NCBI GenBank assembly: GCA_000381625.1
Contig: KB906767.1
Location: 438,729 to 502,728, forward strand
Source: Bryobacterales bacterium KBS 96
Lineage (GTDB): Bacteria > Acidobacteriota > Terriglobia > Bryobacterales > Bryobacteraceae
Reading direction: 5' to 3'
DNA length: 64,000 nt
The notes under the pieces are model-generated. The model was not told where the DNA came from. It saw only the letters and a program-made list of their open reading frames with translations, and ran no database searches. Position numbers and translations under genes: made by a program. Of the stretch, positions 18,197-29,003 are shown one piece after another. Positions within the stretch are counted from its first letter, which is position 1; every line of letters begins with the position of its first letter.

Positions 18197-20825
18197 CTAC
18201 TCTTCGCGGAGCGCCGACGCCGGATCGACACGCAAAGCGCGGCGGACGGGAATGTAACAGGCAAGTAGAGCGGTGAGGACGATAAGGAGCGAAACCGCGA
18301 TGTAGGTTGCAGTATCGAGCGGCTGCACTTCAAACAGTAAGCTGGCGAGCAGGCGTGATAGCGCCGCTGCGCCCCCGAGTCCAATGAGGATGCCAAGCAG
18401 GATTGGGCGCATGCCTTGCCCGGCGATCAGGACGAATATTCTCTTGGGATTGGCGCCCAGAGCAATTCGGACGCCGATTTCGGCGGTTCGCCTCGCCACT
18501 GAATACGAGAGGACTCCGTAGATACCTGTCATCGCCAGAATCAGGGCGATTCCCGCGAAGGTCGCAAGCAGTATCGTATTCAATCGTTTTGTTCCAACCG
18601 AGGCATCGACGATATCTTGTAACGTTCGAACGTCGGACAACGGCAGAGAGGGATCGATCTCGGCGAGGCTGGATCGCAGTAACGGCACAAGGCTGGCCGG
18701 ACTTTCCGCTGCTCGCACGACGAACTGCGCCACGGGCCAGCCAGTTCCGTAGTAGGGGATGTACACGATAGAAGTCGGATCGGAATCGAGGCCATGATCG
18801 CGAATATTCCCGACAACCCCAATCACTTCGGCGACCTCGTTTCCTTGTCCCTTCCAGAGAATCGCCTTTCGCCCGATGGGATTCTGTCCGGGCCAGAAAA
18901 GTTCGGCCAGTTTCTGGCTGATGACGATTCGCCACGGAGCGCCCTTGTGCTCCCGCTCAGAGAAGGTCCTGCCTTGTAGAAGCGGGATGCCCATTGCGCG
19001 GAAATAATCGCTTGTGATGAAGCGCCAACTCGCCCAGGGCACATTGCCCGTTTGCTGGATCGGGACGGTCGGCGGCGACAATGCCCATTCCCGAGTCCCA
19101 GCCGAGAACGGGCCGGGAACTGGCGGCAGCCACGGCTTGTACACCCGGTAACGAACTCACGCGCGAGTTGTAGGCGCGCACAGTCTGATCAATGCGATTG
19201 CCGTCATACGACCCGGGCATGTTGACGGTTCCAATGATGCGGTGGCTGGTCTGAAATCCGCGATTGACATGCAGCAGCTTATCGAAGCTGCGAATCAGGA
19301 GTCCCGCGCCGATCAGAAGTATCAGCGAGAGCGCTACTTCCGAAGTAACCAGTGCGGATCGCAGGCGGTATTGCGACCGGTTTCCCGCCTGGCTGCGATC
19401 CCCTTCGCGTAGAGCGGCGGCGAGGTCGTGCCGGGGAGCTTGTAGAGCCGGAACCAACCCCGAACAAATCACAACGAGAAGGGTGATCACGAGCGTGAAG
19501 CCCAGCACCCATCCATTCAGCCCGATTTCGGAAATATGCGGGATTCCGTCGAGATTGGCCGCGCGAATCAGATCGAGACCTTGCCAGGCAAGCAGCAGCC
19601 CCAAGCCGGCGCCGAGGAATCCCACAACAAACGCCTCGCCGAGCACTAGCCTGATAATGCGGATGCGGCTGGCTCCGAGAGCGGAGCGAATCGTGATCTC
19701 GCGTAGTCGGGCCGTTGCCCGCGCCAACAGCAGGTTGGCCAAATTCACGCACGCGATTAGTAACAAAAATCCAACCGCGCCCAGCAGAACCCATAGAGCG
19801 GACCGAAGTTTGGCGTCGGCGCCCCAGGCGCTAGCAGGCTTGATCTTGATAGCCATTCCGGTGTCGTTCGCCGGATACAACTTCGCGAGCCGGCTGCATA
19901 CGGCTGCGAGATCCGACCTCGCCCCTTCGAGGGAGACTCCTTTCGCCAGCCGGGCGATCACCGAGAATTCAAAGCTTCCTCGACTGGCAGCGGGGCTGTA
20001 GACCAAAGGAATGAACGCATCGGCATCGTTGAGCCACGGCTCACCAGCCGGTAGGACGCCGGCGACCCGGTATGACTGGCCGTCGAATCGGAGCGTCTTG
20101 CCCAGAATGGAAGGTGAGGCGCCGAATTGCGTTATCCAAAAACGATGCCCCAGCAAGACGGCGTGGTTATCGCGGCCGGGTTGATCTTCATCCGTAAAAA
20201 AAACGCGCCCCAATAGCGGTTGTACGCCTAGAATGTGGAAGAATTGAGCGGAGACACGGCCTACCGTTAGATGCTGCGGATCTCCGGAGCCGGTCATATT
20301 CATATCCGCCAAGGTGAAGGCGCCGGCACCTTCGAATGCCTTGCTCATCGCGCGCACATCCCAGAAATTCGCTTCCGTGAACGACGCTTGCTGCCAGCCC
20401 TTTTGCGGGCGGGCTTCCCAAATCTGAACAAGCCGATCCGGCTCCCTAAACGGCAGTGGCTTGAGCAGGACCGAATAGAAGACGCTGAATACAAGCGTGG
20501 TGGCGCCAATACCCAGAGCGAGCATTAGCGTCGCCAGAATGGCGAAGCCCGGATTGTTTCTCAGCGTTCTGAGGGCCTGCCGCAAGTCCGCGGCGATGCC
20601 TTCTATCGCGTGGCCGCGTCGAATCTCCCGCACTTGTTCTTTCACTTGTTCGATTCCTTCCGCGTCCATCAGCGCCTGCCTGCGCGCCATTTTTGGACTC
20701 ATGCCCGTGGCCATCTTTTCGGCCGTGAGCATGTCGACATAAGTTCGAATCTCGTCGTCCAGCTCACGCTCAATCGTCTTCTTATGGAATAGATTTCGCC
20801 ACAACTTGGAAATGGACGCGAGCAT
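18197..20825 (-). pseudogene. ADOP-type MacB/FtsX permease broken by a frameshift
   Basis: Two frames together make one ordinary ADOP permease: 20825 down to about 19050 carries the N-terminal prefix domain (ERELDDEIRTYVDMLTAEK), the first FtsX block and the central periplasmic region; the remainder down to 18197 carries the second periplasmic part (SWRFITSDYFRAMGIPLLQGR) and the last FtsX block. The frames switch near 19045-19070, between DRPDPANGQ in the first and SWRFITSDYF in the second, and the shift equals one inserted base (or two lost). No long homopolymer is at the site. It may be a real inactivation or a sequencing error. It follows its PadR gene by 10 bases. Confidence 0.85.
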
Positions 20826-20835
20826 GGAAGCCTTC

Positions 20836-21168
20836 TTAGGTTGCCTTCAGCGCCGACGCAATGGCGAGAGAGATGCGTCCCCACTCCTGTTGTTCGGTTT
20901 CGAGTTGCCGCCGGCCCGCCTTCGTGAGCTGGTAAAACTTGGCGCGCCGATTATTTTCCGATTCGCCCCAGGAAGACGCAAGCCATCCGGCCTCCTCCAT
21001 CCGGTGCAGGGCAGGGAACAGTGACCCTGGTTTTACCTGAAACGTGCCGTTGGTGATCTGCTCGATGCGCCTTGAAATCCCCAGCCCATGCCGTTGTTCG
21101 GAAACGAGCGCTTTGAGGATCAGCAGATCCAACGTCCCCTGAAGTAAGTTGGCAGGTTGTGGTGACAT
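20836..21168 (-). CDS. PadR family transcriptional regulator
   Basis: A 110-residue winged-helix regulator: LLQGTLDLLILKAL at the start, the recognition region GSLFPALHRMEEAGWL and the C-terminal RRAKFYQLTKAGRRQLE are typical of short PadR proteins. It precedes the ADOP permease gene by 10 bases, an arrangement repeated at 38931-42046. A perfect 17-bp palindrome lies 8 bases before the start codon (21176-21192), most likely its own operator. Confidence 0.93.
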   Translation of the reverse strand: MSPQPANLLQGTLDLLILKALVSEQRHGLGISRRIEQITNGTFQVKPGSLFPALHRMEEAGWLASSWGESENNRRAKFYQLTKAGRRQLETEQQEWGRISLAIASALKAT

Positions 21169-21175
21169 AGACGAC

Positions 21176-21192
21176 GTATAGAGACTCTATAC
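21176..21192. promoter_or_regulatory. PadR operator candidate
   Basis: GTATAGAG-A-CTCTATAC is a perfect inverted repeat 8 bases upstream of the PadR start at 21168. Its core TAGAGACTCTA matches, with one change, TAGAAACTCTA upstream of the other PadR gene (38893-38903). Autoregulation is typical of PadR proteins; the assignment is inferred. Confidence 0.6.
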
Positions 21193-21323
21193 TAATACCG
21201 CAACTCCTATAGACTGTCAATAGGGAGTAGCCCGTAATATCGCTTAGGCAAAAATAAGTGGCCTTGGCGTTGCGCCTCCGTAGAGCTTGATAGATTGCAT
21301 TGTGGCGTTTTCGATTACAAACC

Positions 21324-23507
21324 ATGCAACCTACCCGGAGAGATTTCGTTGTTCAATCGGCCGCTATCGCTGCGTCGTTCACCCAAGAGGCGGAAAGCCA
21401 AAACAATGAGGGCGCGGAGGGCTGGTACGACCGCCCGATGCGCTGGGCGCAACTTGCGTTTGTGGAAGACGATCCCGGTCGCTACACTGCTTCGTTCTGG
21501 CTGGACTATTTCAAGCACATTCACGCCGATGCCGCCTGTTTAAGCGCCGGCGGGTGCGTGGCGTTTTATCCAACAAAGGTCCCTCTGCACTACCGAAGCA
21601 AGTTTCTCGGCAATTCCGATCCTTTCGGCGAAATGTTCAGCGGCTGCCGGAAGCTCGGCATGAACGTGATCGCCCGGACCGATCCTCATGCCGCCCACCA
21701 GGACGTCTACGATGCCCATCCCGATTGGATCGCCGTGGATGCCGAGGGAACTAAGCGACGCCACTGGGCCTCGCCTGGCTTGTGGGTCACCTGCGCGCTC
21801 GGCCCCTATAACTTCGAGTTCATGACGCAGGTGACGCGGGAGATTGTGACGCTCTACAAAGTGGATGGAATCTTCAGTAACCGGTGGTCGGGTTCGGGAA
21901 TGTGCTATTGCGAGCACTGCCATCAGAACTTCCGGAATTTTTCGGGACTCGATCTGCCGCGTTCCAACGACGCGCGTGACCCCGCGCGCCGGCAATATAT
22001 CGTCTGGCGGCAGAAACGACTCTTTGAACTGTGGCGGCTATGGGACGGGACGATCAAGGCAGCCAATCCAAACGCCAGTTTCATTGCGAACGCGGGAGGC
22101 GGCGCTCTCAGTTCTTTGGATATGAAGACGATCGGCGAACTGGCGCCCACACTTTTTGCCGATCGGCAGGCACGGCATGGACTAATGCCGCCATGGATGA
22201 ACGGAAAAAATGGGAAAGAATACCGCGCCACGCTAGGTAAGAAGGCGATCGCTGGCATCTTCAGCGTTGGATTAGAGGACGAGCACCGCTGGAAAGATTC
22301 CGTCCAGAATGGAGATGAAATCCGGCTCTGGGTGGCCGACGGCATTGCGCAAGGCTTACGCCCGTGGTTTACAAAGTTCAACGCGAAGCCAATTGACCGC
22401 CGGTGGCTGCCGGTCGTCGAAGAGATTTATAAATGGCATTACGCAAACGAACGCTATCTGAGAAATGAGAAACCGCTGGCGCGTGTCGCGCTGGTCTATT
22501 CACAGCAGACAGCGGAGTTTTACGGTGGCGAACAGGCTCGTGAAACAGTGGAAAATCATTCGCTCGGGTTTTACCAGGCCCTCATCGAAGCCAGGATTCC
22601 GTTTGAAATGGTGCATGATGGGCTGCTCGATGCCGAACACGTGAGCCAATATCGTACTCTGATCCTGCCCAACATTGCCGCTCTGTCCGACCGGCAATGT
22701 GAACAGATCCGCAGTTTCGCCAGCCACGGCGGGCGGGTGATTGCGACTTACGAAACTTCCCTCTACGACGAATGGGGTGTTCGCCGGCGCGATTTTGATC
22801 TTGCCTCGCTCTTTGGCGCCTCGTTCGACGGACGCATTCAAAACTCAATTCAAAACTCTTACCTCAACATTGAAAAGGACCCAAGAACTGGCCGGTTTCA
22901 TCCACTCGTACATGGATTGGAGAATGCTACTCGAATCATCAATGGCGTGAATCGGGTTTATGTTAAGCCGCAAGGGAATTCCTTGCCACCACCGCTAACG
23001 GTCGTTCCTTCCTACCCGGATCTTCCGATGGAAGAAGTCTATCCGCGAATCCCAAGGACAAATATTCCTGGCGTTTTCCTCCGCGAGGACACTGGCGGCC
23101 GCATTGCTTATTTTCCGTGGGACATAGACCGGACGTTTTGGGAGGTGCTGGACGTGGATCACGGCAAGCTGCTGAAGAATGCCGTCTTATGGGTATCTGA
23201 TGAAGAACCGCCGGTTACAGTCAGCGGCTCCGGCGTTATCGACGTATCTGTCTGGCGTCAGAAAGCCTCGATCACGGTACATCTGGTCAACCTGACCAAT
23301 CCGATGATGATGAAAGGACCGGTGCGGGAAATCATTCCACTGCCCGCTCAACGAGTGCGGCTAAAGATCCCTACAGGCGATCGTGTCGCCGGAGTTCGCT
23401 TTCTGGTGGGCACGGGCAAACCGCAGTATCGGATATCGCGCGACGTGATGGAGCTTCATGTACCGTCTGTTGGATTGCACGAAGTAATCGCCGTGGATCT
23501 GGCGTAG
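21324..23507 (+). CDS. Secreted glycoside-hydrolase-like protein with beta-galactosidase trimerisation-like domain
   Basis: About 727 residues. A twin-arginine-like signal (QPTRRDFVVQSAAIAASF) precedes a TIM-barrel domain resembling the hypothetical glycosyl hydrolase 6 group, with DGIFSNRWSGSGMCYCEHC near residue 175. A second Rossmann-like domain follows (about 385-500, VALVYSQQTAEFYGG to HGGRVIATYETSLYD), like the trimerisation domain of GH42 enzymes, and then a beta-sandwich. Catalytic residues cannot be named safely. ATG 21324 is chosen because the upstream ATG adds 8 residues ahead of the signal. It ends inside the region of the P-loop remnant on the other strand. Confidence 0.78.
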   Translation: MQPTRRDFVVQSAAIAASFTQEAESQNNEGAEGWYDRPMRWAQLAFVEDDPGRYTASFWLDYFKHIHADAACLSAGGCVAFYPTKVPLHYRSKFLGNSDPFGEMFSGCRKLGMNVIARTDPHAAHQDVYDAHPDWIAVDAEGTKRRHWASPGLWVTCALGPYNFEFMTQVTREIVTLYKVDGIFSNRWSGSGMCYCEHCHQNFRNFSGLDLPRSNDARDPARRQYIVWRQKRLFELWRLWDGTIKAANPNASFIANAGGGALSSLDMKTIGELAPTLFADRQARHGLMPPWMNGKNGKEYRATLGKKAIAGIFSVGLEDEHRWKDSVQNGDEIRLWVADGIAQGLRPWFTKFNAKPIDRRWLPVVEEIYKWHYANERYLRNEKPLARVALVYSQQTAEFYGGEQARETVENHSLGFYQALIEARIPFEMVHDGLLDAEHVSQYRTLILPNIAALSDRQCEQIRSFASHGGRVIATYETSLYDEWGVRRRDFDLASLFGASFDGRIQNSIQNSYLNIEKDPRTGRFHPLVHGLENATRIINGVNRVYVKPQGNSLPPPLTVVPSYPDLPMEEVYPRIPRTNIPGVFLREDTGGRIAYFPWDIDRTFWEVLDVDHGKLLKNAVLWVSDEEPPVTVSGSGVIDVSVWRQKASITVHLVNLTNPMMMKGPVREIIPLPAQRVRLKIPTGDRVAGVRFLVGTGKPQYRISRDVMELHVPSVGLHEVIAVDLA

Positions 23508-23685
23508 TCCGGCATCGCTTCAGCGCCGTCGTCAGCCGATCGGATACTTCTTCAAACCACTCGTTGACCATTCCGAGATCGCGCACGAAATGCACGACCG
23601 ACAGGGCCAACCGCTTCCCGAGGCGTCGTGCGAAGGTCGCTTTTCCGGCGCCAGCCGGGCCAATGACAATACGCCTCGTGCCCCG
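23371..23685 (-). pseudogene. Remnant of a P-loop ATPase/kinase
   Basis: The open frame encodes a recognisable Walker A segment, RRIVIGPAGAGKATFARRLG, followed by about 40 plausible residues (VHFVRDLGMVNEWFEEVSD). There is no start codon between the in-frame TAA at 23686-23688 and the Walker A motif, and the fragment soon runs into the 3' end of the hydrolase gene on the other strand. It resembles the beginning of small FlaR- or adenylate-kinase-like proteins. The best reading is a decayed piece of a once longer gene; the C-terminal part of the frame is probably not ancestral. Confidence 0.4.
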
Positions 23686-23699
23686 TTACCGCGGGCCCT

Positions 23700-24119
23700 T
23701 TATCGGAGCAGGGGATCGAATTCCCCCCGCGCGATGCGGCGCACAAAGTCGACGTCCCCGTCAAGAAAATCGATCTCCGGCAATGTTCTGAGATTCGCCC
23801 ATTGAATCTGCTCGAAGGCGTGGCTTGCAGGTTCGCCTGAAAATTCGGTGACGGCGTAAAACAGCAGCAGTACCGTCGTTCCTCCGGGATAGCTGTGCTG
23901 ATAGCGGGCAACCTCGTGTCCTACGGTTGCACTAATCGCAAGCTCTTCGTGCAACTCGCGCGCCAGCCCTTCCTGCGGCGTCTCGCCTGTCTCTACTTTG
24001 CCGCCGGGGAATTCCCACTTCAACGCGTGGCGGTCTCCCCGCCGGCGCTGGCCGATGAGGACTTCGCCATCGCGTACAATCAATGCGGCGGAGACGAGCA
24101 ATGGCCCGCGATAACGCAT
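23700..24119 (-). CDS. mutT: MutT-type Nudix hydrolase (8-oxo-dGTP diphosphatase-like)
   Basis: A 139-residue Nudix protein with an intact Nudix box (GGKVETGETPQEGLARELHEEL), whose RELHEEL Glu residues bind the metal. The short form with RGxLLIGQRRRG at the start is typical of MutT, which cleanses 8-oxo-dGTP from the nucleotide pool. It follows acnA by 43 bases on the same strand. Immediately downstream lies the P-loop remnant. Confidence 0.9.
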   Translation of the reverse strand: MRYRGPLLVSAALIVRDGEVLIGQRRRGDRHALKWEFPGGKVETGETPQEGLARELHEELAISATVGHEVARYQHSYPGGTTVLLLFYAVTEFSGEPASHAFEQIQWANLRTLPEIDFLDGDVDFVRRIARGEFDPLLR

Positions 24120-24162
24120 TTCCTAGACGATCCGTGTGTCCATTGAGCTATTCATCGACAGC

Positions 24163-26835
24163 TCAGGCCGATTGCCGGTTCGATGCCACGAGCTGCCGTA
24201 AGACGAACGGCAGAATGCCGCCGCTGCGGTAGTATTCGATCTCCTGTGGCGTATCCACGCGCACCTGCGCTTCGAAGGAAATCTCCGAAGCATCCGGGCG
24301 CACTGCCCGCACCTGCACGCGGCCGCCCGTTTGTACGGCATTAGGGACTCCGGTGAGGCTGTAGACTTCTTCGCCCGTCAGCCCCAATGTCTCCCGGCCC
24401 TCGCCGGCAAGAAACTGAAGAGGGAGCACGCCCATGCCGACCAGGTTCGAACGATGAATGCGCTCAAAGCTTTCAGCAATCACGGCCCGCACGCCGAGCA
24501 GCATAACGCCCTTTGCGGCCCAGTCACGCGAAGAACCGGAGCCGTACTCTTTACCCGCAATGATGGTCAGCGGCACACCCTCCGCCTTGTATTTCATGGC
24601 GGCATCGTAGATCGGCATCTTCTCGCCATCGGGGATATGACGCGTCCAACCGCCTTCGACACCCGGAACCATCAGATTCTTCAGCCGGATATTCGCGAGT
24701 GTCCCTCGCATCATCACTTCATGGTTACCGCGCCGCGAACCATAGCTGTTGAAATCCGGCTTATTCACGCCGTGTGAGATCAGGTATTTGCCCGCCGGAC
24801 TATCCGCGGGGATATCGCCGGCCGGCGAAATATGATCCGTTGTCACTGAATCGCCAAGTACGCACAGAGCACGCAATCCGCTCATGTCTTTCAACGAGGT
24901 CAGGGGATCCACCAGTTCCTCGAAATAGGGCGGATTTTTAATATACGTGGAATCGTCGCTCCACTCATAAATCTTGCCCTCGGGGATCCGAATCGAGTTC
25001 CATGAGGGCTCGCCCTGAAAGACTTCCGAATATTGTTTAGCGAAAAATTCCGTTCGGACGGATTTTTCAACGGCCTCTTGTATCTCTTCCGAGGTGGGCC
25101 AAATATCGCGCAGAAAAACCGGCTTGCCGTCCTTCCCGGTTCCGAGCGGCTCTGATACCAGATCAATATCAACTCGGCCCGCAAGCGCAAACGCAACTAC
25201 CAGCGGAGGAGATGCAAGGTAATTCGAGCGGACCAGCGGATTCACACGTCCTTCGAAGTTTCTGTTTCCGCTGAGGACCGCCGCCACGTTCAGCTTGCCG
25301 GCCGTGACCGCTTGGGCGACATTCTCCGGCAGCGGACCGCTGTTTCCAATGCAGGTGGTGCATCCGTATCCGACCAGATGAAACTTCAAACGCTCGAGGT
25401 AGGGCAGCAGGCCGGCGTCGCTCAGGTAATCGATGACGACCTTCGAGCCGGGCGCGAGCGAAGTCTTTACCCAAGGCTTGCTCTCCAGTCCTTTCTCGAC
25501 GGCCTTCTTCGCGAGGAGTCCGGCGGCGACCAGCACGGACGGATTGGATGTGTTCGTGCAACTTGTGATCGCCGCGATCACAACCGCGCCCTCGTGCAGT
25601 TTCTCCTTATGGCTGTTTACGGCAAGGTCGGCGGACTTCGGAGCGGCGCCGAGTGAGCCGAGAAAATTCTGCTTCATATTCGGCAGATCGATGCGGTCCT
25701 GCGGCCGTTTGGGCCCGGCGAGCGACGTGACGACGCGGGATAGATCCAGTTCCAGCGTGTCGCTGAAATCGGGCTCGGGAGTATCGGCCGCGTGAAAGAT
25801 CCCTTGCTCCTTGGCATACGCTTCCACCAGTGCAATTTGCTCCGGGCTGCGATTCGTTAGCCGCAAATAGTTGAGCGTGACCTGATCGATGGGAAAAAAG
25901 CCGATCGTCGCGCCATATTCCGGCGCCATATTGCCGATGGTGGCGCGATCGGCAAGCGAAAGCGCCGAAACCCCTGGGCCATAAAATTCAACGAATTTGC
26001 CGACGACGCCCCTCTTCCGAAGCATCTGGGTCACCACCAGGACAAGATCCGTTGCAGTTGTCCCTTCCGGCAACCGGCCGTGTAGCCGGAATCCAACCAC
26101 TTCCGGCAACAGCATGGAAACGGGCTGGCCGAGCATGCAGCCTTCGGCTTCAATGCCGCCCACGCCCCATCCGACGACGCCGAGGCCGTTGATCATGGTC
26201 GTGTGCGAGTCGGTGCCGACTAGCGTGTCCGGATAAGCTTCGCCGGTTTTTTCGTTTTTGAAAACAACACTGGCTAGGTATTCCAGGTTGACCTGATGCA
26301 CGATGCCGGTATCCGGCGGCACAACACGGAAATCCTGAAATGCGGACTGACCCCAGCGCAGGAATGCGTAGCGCTCCTGGTTGCGCTGGAATTCCATCAA
26401 CGCGTTGGCTTGGAAGGCGTTCGGGTTGCCGAAGTGGTCCACCTGCACGGAGTGATCGATCACAAGATCGGCGGGGATCAGCGGATTGGCAAGCGCGGGG
26501 TCCGCTCCCATCCCTTTCAGGGCATCGCGCATGGCGGCGAGGTCGACCACGCACGGCACTCCCGTAAAGTCCTGCAACAACACTCGTGCCGGACGGAATT
26601 GAATTTCCTGCGCCGTGCCCTTGTGCCATTTGGCGACATATTCGATATCGCTGCGCTTCACCGTCCGCTCGTCTTCGAAGCGAAGCAGGTTTTCGAGCAG
26701 CACTTTTATCGAAAACGGTATGCGGCTGAGCTTGCCCACGCCTGTTTTTTCCAAGCTATCGAGGCGATAAATCGTGTAATCGCGCTTGTTCACGCGCAGA
26801 GTGGACGCGGCTCCAAAACTGTTCTTACTCGGCAT
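24163..26835 (-). CDS. acnA: Aconitate hydratase A
   Basis: Catalyses citrate to isocitrate in the TCA cycle. About 890 residues, the usual AcnA length. The iron-sulfur cluster cysteines are seen in [13 protein letters not shown] and [13 protein letters not shown], and the C-terminal swivel domain has [19 protein letters not shown] 26835 (MPSKNSFG) fits the family start; the upstream frame would add 17 unrelated residues. Divergent from the methyltransferase gene with a 66-base intergenic region. acnA-mutT form a likely operon. Confidence 0.97.
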   Translation of the reverse strand: MPSKNSFGAASTLRVNKRDYTIYRLDSLEKTGVGKLSRIPFSIKVLLENLLRFEDERTVKRSDIEYVAKWHKGTAQEIQFRPARVLLQDFTGVPCVVDLAAMRDALKGMGADPALANPLIPADLVIDHSVQVDHFGNPNAFQANALMEFQRNQERYAFLRWGQSAFQDFRVVPPDTGIVHQVNLEYLASVVFKNEKTGEAYPDTLVGTDSHTTMINGLGVVGWGVGGIEAEGCMLGQPVSMLLPEVVGFRLHGRLPEGTTATDLVLVVTQMLRKRGVVGKFVEFYGPGVSALSLADRATIGNMAPEYGATIGFFPIDQVTLNYLRLTNRSPEQIALVEAYAKEQGIFHAADTPEPDFSDTLELDLSRVVTSLAGPKRPQDRIDLPNMKQNFLGSLGAAPKSADLAVNSHKEKLHEGAVVIAAITSCTNTSNPSVLVAAGLLAKKAVEKGLESKPWVKTSLAPGSKVVIDYLSDAGLLPYLERLKFHLVGYGCTTCIGNSGPLPENVAQAVTAGKLNVAAVLSGNRNFEGRVNPLVRSNYLASPPLVVAFALAGRVDIDLVSEPLGTGKDGKPVFLRDIWPTSEEIQEAVEKSVRTEFFAKQYSEVFQGEPSWNSIRIPEGKIYEWSDDSTYIKNPPYFEELVDPLTSLKDMSGLRALCVLGDSVTTDHISPAGDIPADSPAGKYLISHGVNKPDFNSYGSRRGNHEVMMRGTLANIRLKNLMVPGVEGGWTRHIPDGEKMPIYDAAMKYKAEGVPLTIIAGKEYGSGSSRDWAAKGVMLLGVRAVIAESFERIHRSNLVGMGVLPLQFLAGEGRETLGLTGEEVYSLTGVPNAVQTGGRVQVRAVRPDASEISFEAQVRVDTPQEIEYYRSGGILPFVLRQLVASNRQSA

Positions 26836-26901
26836 TGCTTTCAGTTTACGGCAGATGCTCTCCTGTAACTCCACGCGCAACGCCATCCGCTACAATTCGG
26901 C

Positions 26902-28374
26902 ATGCCTCGCCTCATCGCGCCCCATTCACTTCGCCGGATTGGCAAATTCTTCTCCGATTCCGGCTACACGCGTGAAGCTTTGCGCGACACATTGGAACTG
27001 ACCGAGCTTCCCTGGCGAAAACTCCGAAACTTGCATTTCCTTCTTCATAAAACGCGGGAAGACACCGTGCTCCATCAGTTGGCGAGGATCTTCTATCTCG
27101 GACAGCCCGCGGATGAAGCGCTGCTGCGGAAACGCATTCCCGACGCGATCTTCGGACTGATGCGAGATGCCGAAATGCTGGAAGTGGCGGGAGGCATCGC
27201 AAAGCCGGTCTGCATGATGGCGCCGCTCGAAAGTCTCGTGCTGGTTTCCGACCAGATCACGAATATGGAAGTTGAGCTGATGCCCGATCTGGTGCTGCTT
27301 CCGAACCCCACCACGTTGACGGTATCGCGCTTCATGATGCGAAAACCCGCCGCCAGTGCATTCGACCTGGGCACGGGTTGCGGCGCGCTGGCTCTGCTGC
27401 TGGCCGGATCGACCGGACATGTTCTCGGCACGGATATCAACGCACGGGCAATTGAGTTTGCGCGCTTCAACGCCGCTTTGAACGGGATTGAAAACGTCGA
27501 TTTTGAAGTGGGAGACGCCGTCGCGCCGGCCGAAGGCCGCCAATTCGATCTGATCGTCGCCAATCCGCCGTTCTTCGTGAGCGCGGATCGGCAATTCGTT
27601 TTCTGCGATAGCCCAATGGATCTCGATGGATTCTCGCGAATGCTGGCGCGGGAAACGCCGAAATATTTGAAAGAGGGCGGATTCTTTCAGATGATGTGCG
27701 AATGGGTCGAAGTCGAAGGCCAGCGCTGGCAGGATCGCCTCGATGAATGGTTCACCGCCAATGGGTGTGATGTCTTTATCATCAAGGGATTTGAGTTCAG
27801 CGCGGCAAAGTATGCTCATGAGCGGCTGTTCGAAGCCAATCCTCTTCACCCGGAGCGGGATCTCGCAATTTTCGAGCGCCGCCTGGCGTACTACCGCGAA
27901 CGAAAGGTTGAATCGGTGCATGGCGGGTTGATCGCGATGCGCCGCAAAGTGGGATCGAATTGGGTGAGGATCGAGGATATCCCTCATCCGCCGAAGGAGC
28001 CCTTCGGCGCCGACGTGAGGAGCCGCTTCGCGGGCCAGGATATGGCTGCGTGGGCCTCGGACGAACAATTGCTCGATTGGCGGCCTGCCTTAACGTCGCG
28101 AGTGCGCCTCCGGCAGGAGTTGTCAGCTCAAAATGGTCATTGGCAGCCAACTATGCAGCGTATCGATCTGGCGGACGGGCTGGCTTCTTCGCTGGTATTG
28201 GAGCCTCTGGTTGCGAGCGTTGTCTGCCGCCTGGATGGAAGCCGTTCCGTTCGTGAACACGCAGCCACTCTAGCAGCCGAAGCGGGAGCGGACGCCAATA
28301 TCGCGCAAGCGGAAGTGTTGCGCCTTGTCCGAAGGCTCGGAGCCGGGGGATTCCTGGAATTACCTGCCGCCTAA
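26902..28374 (+). CDS. PrmC/RsmC-like SAM-dependent methyltransferase with long flanking domains
   Basis: A 490-residue protein with a class I methyltransferase core at about 155-300: the SAM motif DLGTGCGALALLLAG, then ANPPFF, the N/D-PP-Y/F motif of enzymes that methylate amide or exocyclic nitrogens (PrmC, RsmC, RlmG). A helical N-terminal domain of about 110 residues recalls the substrate-recognition domain of PrmC. The last 130 residues hold a helical or winged segment (SVREHAATLAAEAGADANIAQAEVLRLVRRLGAGGFLEL), unusual for PrmC. The substrate is unknown. The 3' end overlaps the convergent hypothetical gene by 4 bases. Confidence 0.8.
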   Translation: MPRLIAPHSLRRIGKFFSDSGYTREALRDTLELTELPWRKLRNLHFLLHKTREDTVLHQLARIFYLGQPADEALLRKRIPDAIFGLMRDAEMLEVAGGIAKPVCMMAPLESLVLVSDQITNMEVELMPDLVLLPNPTTLTVSRFMMRKPAASAFDLGTGCGALALLLAGSTGHVLGTDINARAIEFARFNAALNGIENVDFEVGDAVAPAEGRQFDLIVANPPFFVSADRQFVFCDSPMDLDGFSRMLARETPKYLKEGGFFQMMCEWVEVEGQRWQDRLDEWFTANGCDVFIIKGFEFSAAKYAHERLFEANPLHPERDLAIFERRLAYYRERKVESVHGGLIAMRRKVGSNWVRIEDIPHPPKEPFGADVRSRFAGQDMAAWASDEQLLDWRPALTSRVRLRQELSAQNGHWQPTMQRIDLADGLASSLVLEPLVASVVCRLDGSRSVREHAATLAAEAGADANIAQAEVLRLVRRLGAGGFLELPAA

Positions 28375-29003
28375 TGGATGTCCACCGACATGTTCACGAC
28401 CTCGAATGCAAAACGTTCGGGAGGCAACGAAGAAACCGGCGCCGGTGTCATGCTGGACCAGGTCTGGTATGCGGTCGATGCCACTGAATTGTTTAGATAA
28501 AACAGAAACTGATCGGAGCAGCAGCGTATAGGAGGCATCTGCCGAAAAGCCAGGCGCAGCCCTACGGCTTTTTCGAGGTCCACGCCGTCGGTTGGAACCG
28601 ATTTGTCCTCCAGAAGTGTAACGAAGCTGCATCGTCCTGCATGCGGCCAGAGGTCATTTCGCAGCAGGGTGCGTAAATCCTGCCGCGAGCCGAACGTAAT
28701 TTCGCACTGCCGGATCCATTCGAGAACCGAGTCTCCCCATTTCCAATGAGTGAGAATGCCCAGATACTGGTCGACCAGATTCAAGGCCAAATCCAGCTTT
28801 CGACGTTCGATCTCCTCGGCCGCCCCCGTGGCCTCCTCCGGTATCGCAGCGAGCATATCTTCCTGGCAGATGATCTCGTTTGCGATCTCCATCATCTTGT
28901 CGAGTCGCGTCACGTTCGGGACGCCGTGTACCAGTAGAGGCGGTAACTCGTGCATCTTGCCGCCCGGTAACTCTACGAATTTACGGTCGCCGATGATGTC
29001 CAT
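28371..29003 (-). CDS. Hypothetical 210-residue protein
   Basis: Not recognised. The protein has no signal peptide or membrane span. It contains several charged helices (TGAAEEIERRKLDLALNLVDQ) and an aromatic-rich middle with scattered Cys and Trp residues. ATG 29003 has AAGGT just upstream. It converges with the methyltransferase gene, overlapping by 4 bases. Its composition is like its neighbours, so it is probably a real gene. Confidence 0.6.
   Translation of the reverse strand: MDIIGDRKFVELPGGKMHELPPLLVHGVPNVTRLDKMMEIANEIICQEDMLAAIPEEATGAAEEIERRKLDLALNLVDQYLGILTHWKWGDSVLEWIRQCEITFGSRQDLRTLLRNDLWPHAGRCSFVTLLEDKSVPTDGVDLEKAVGLRLAFRQMPPIRCCSDQFLFYLNNSVASTAYQTWSSMTPAPVSSLPPERFAFEVVNMSVDIH

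Noticed and set aside
26926-28068. 380-codon antisense frame opposite the methyltransferase gene
   Set aside because: The plus-strand frame has clear SAM motifs; the antisense frame is compositionally a shadow of it.
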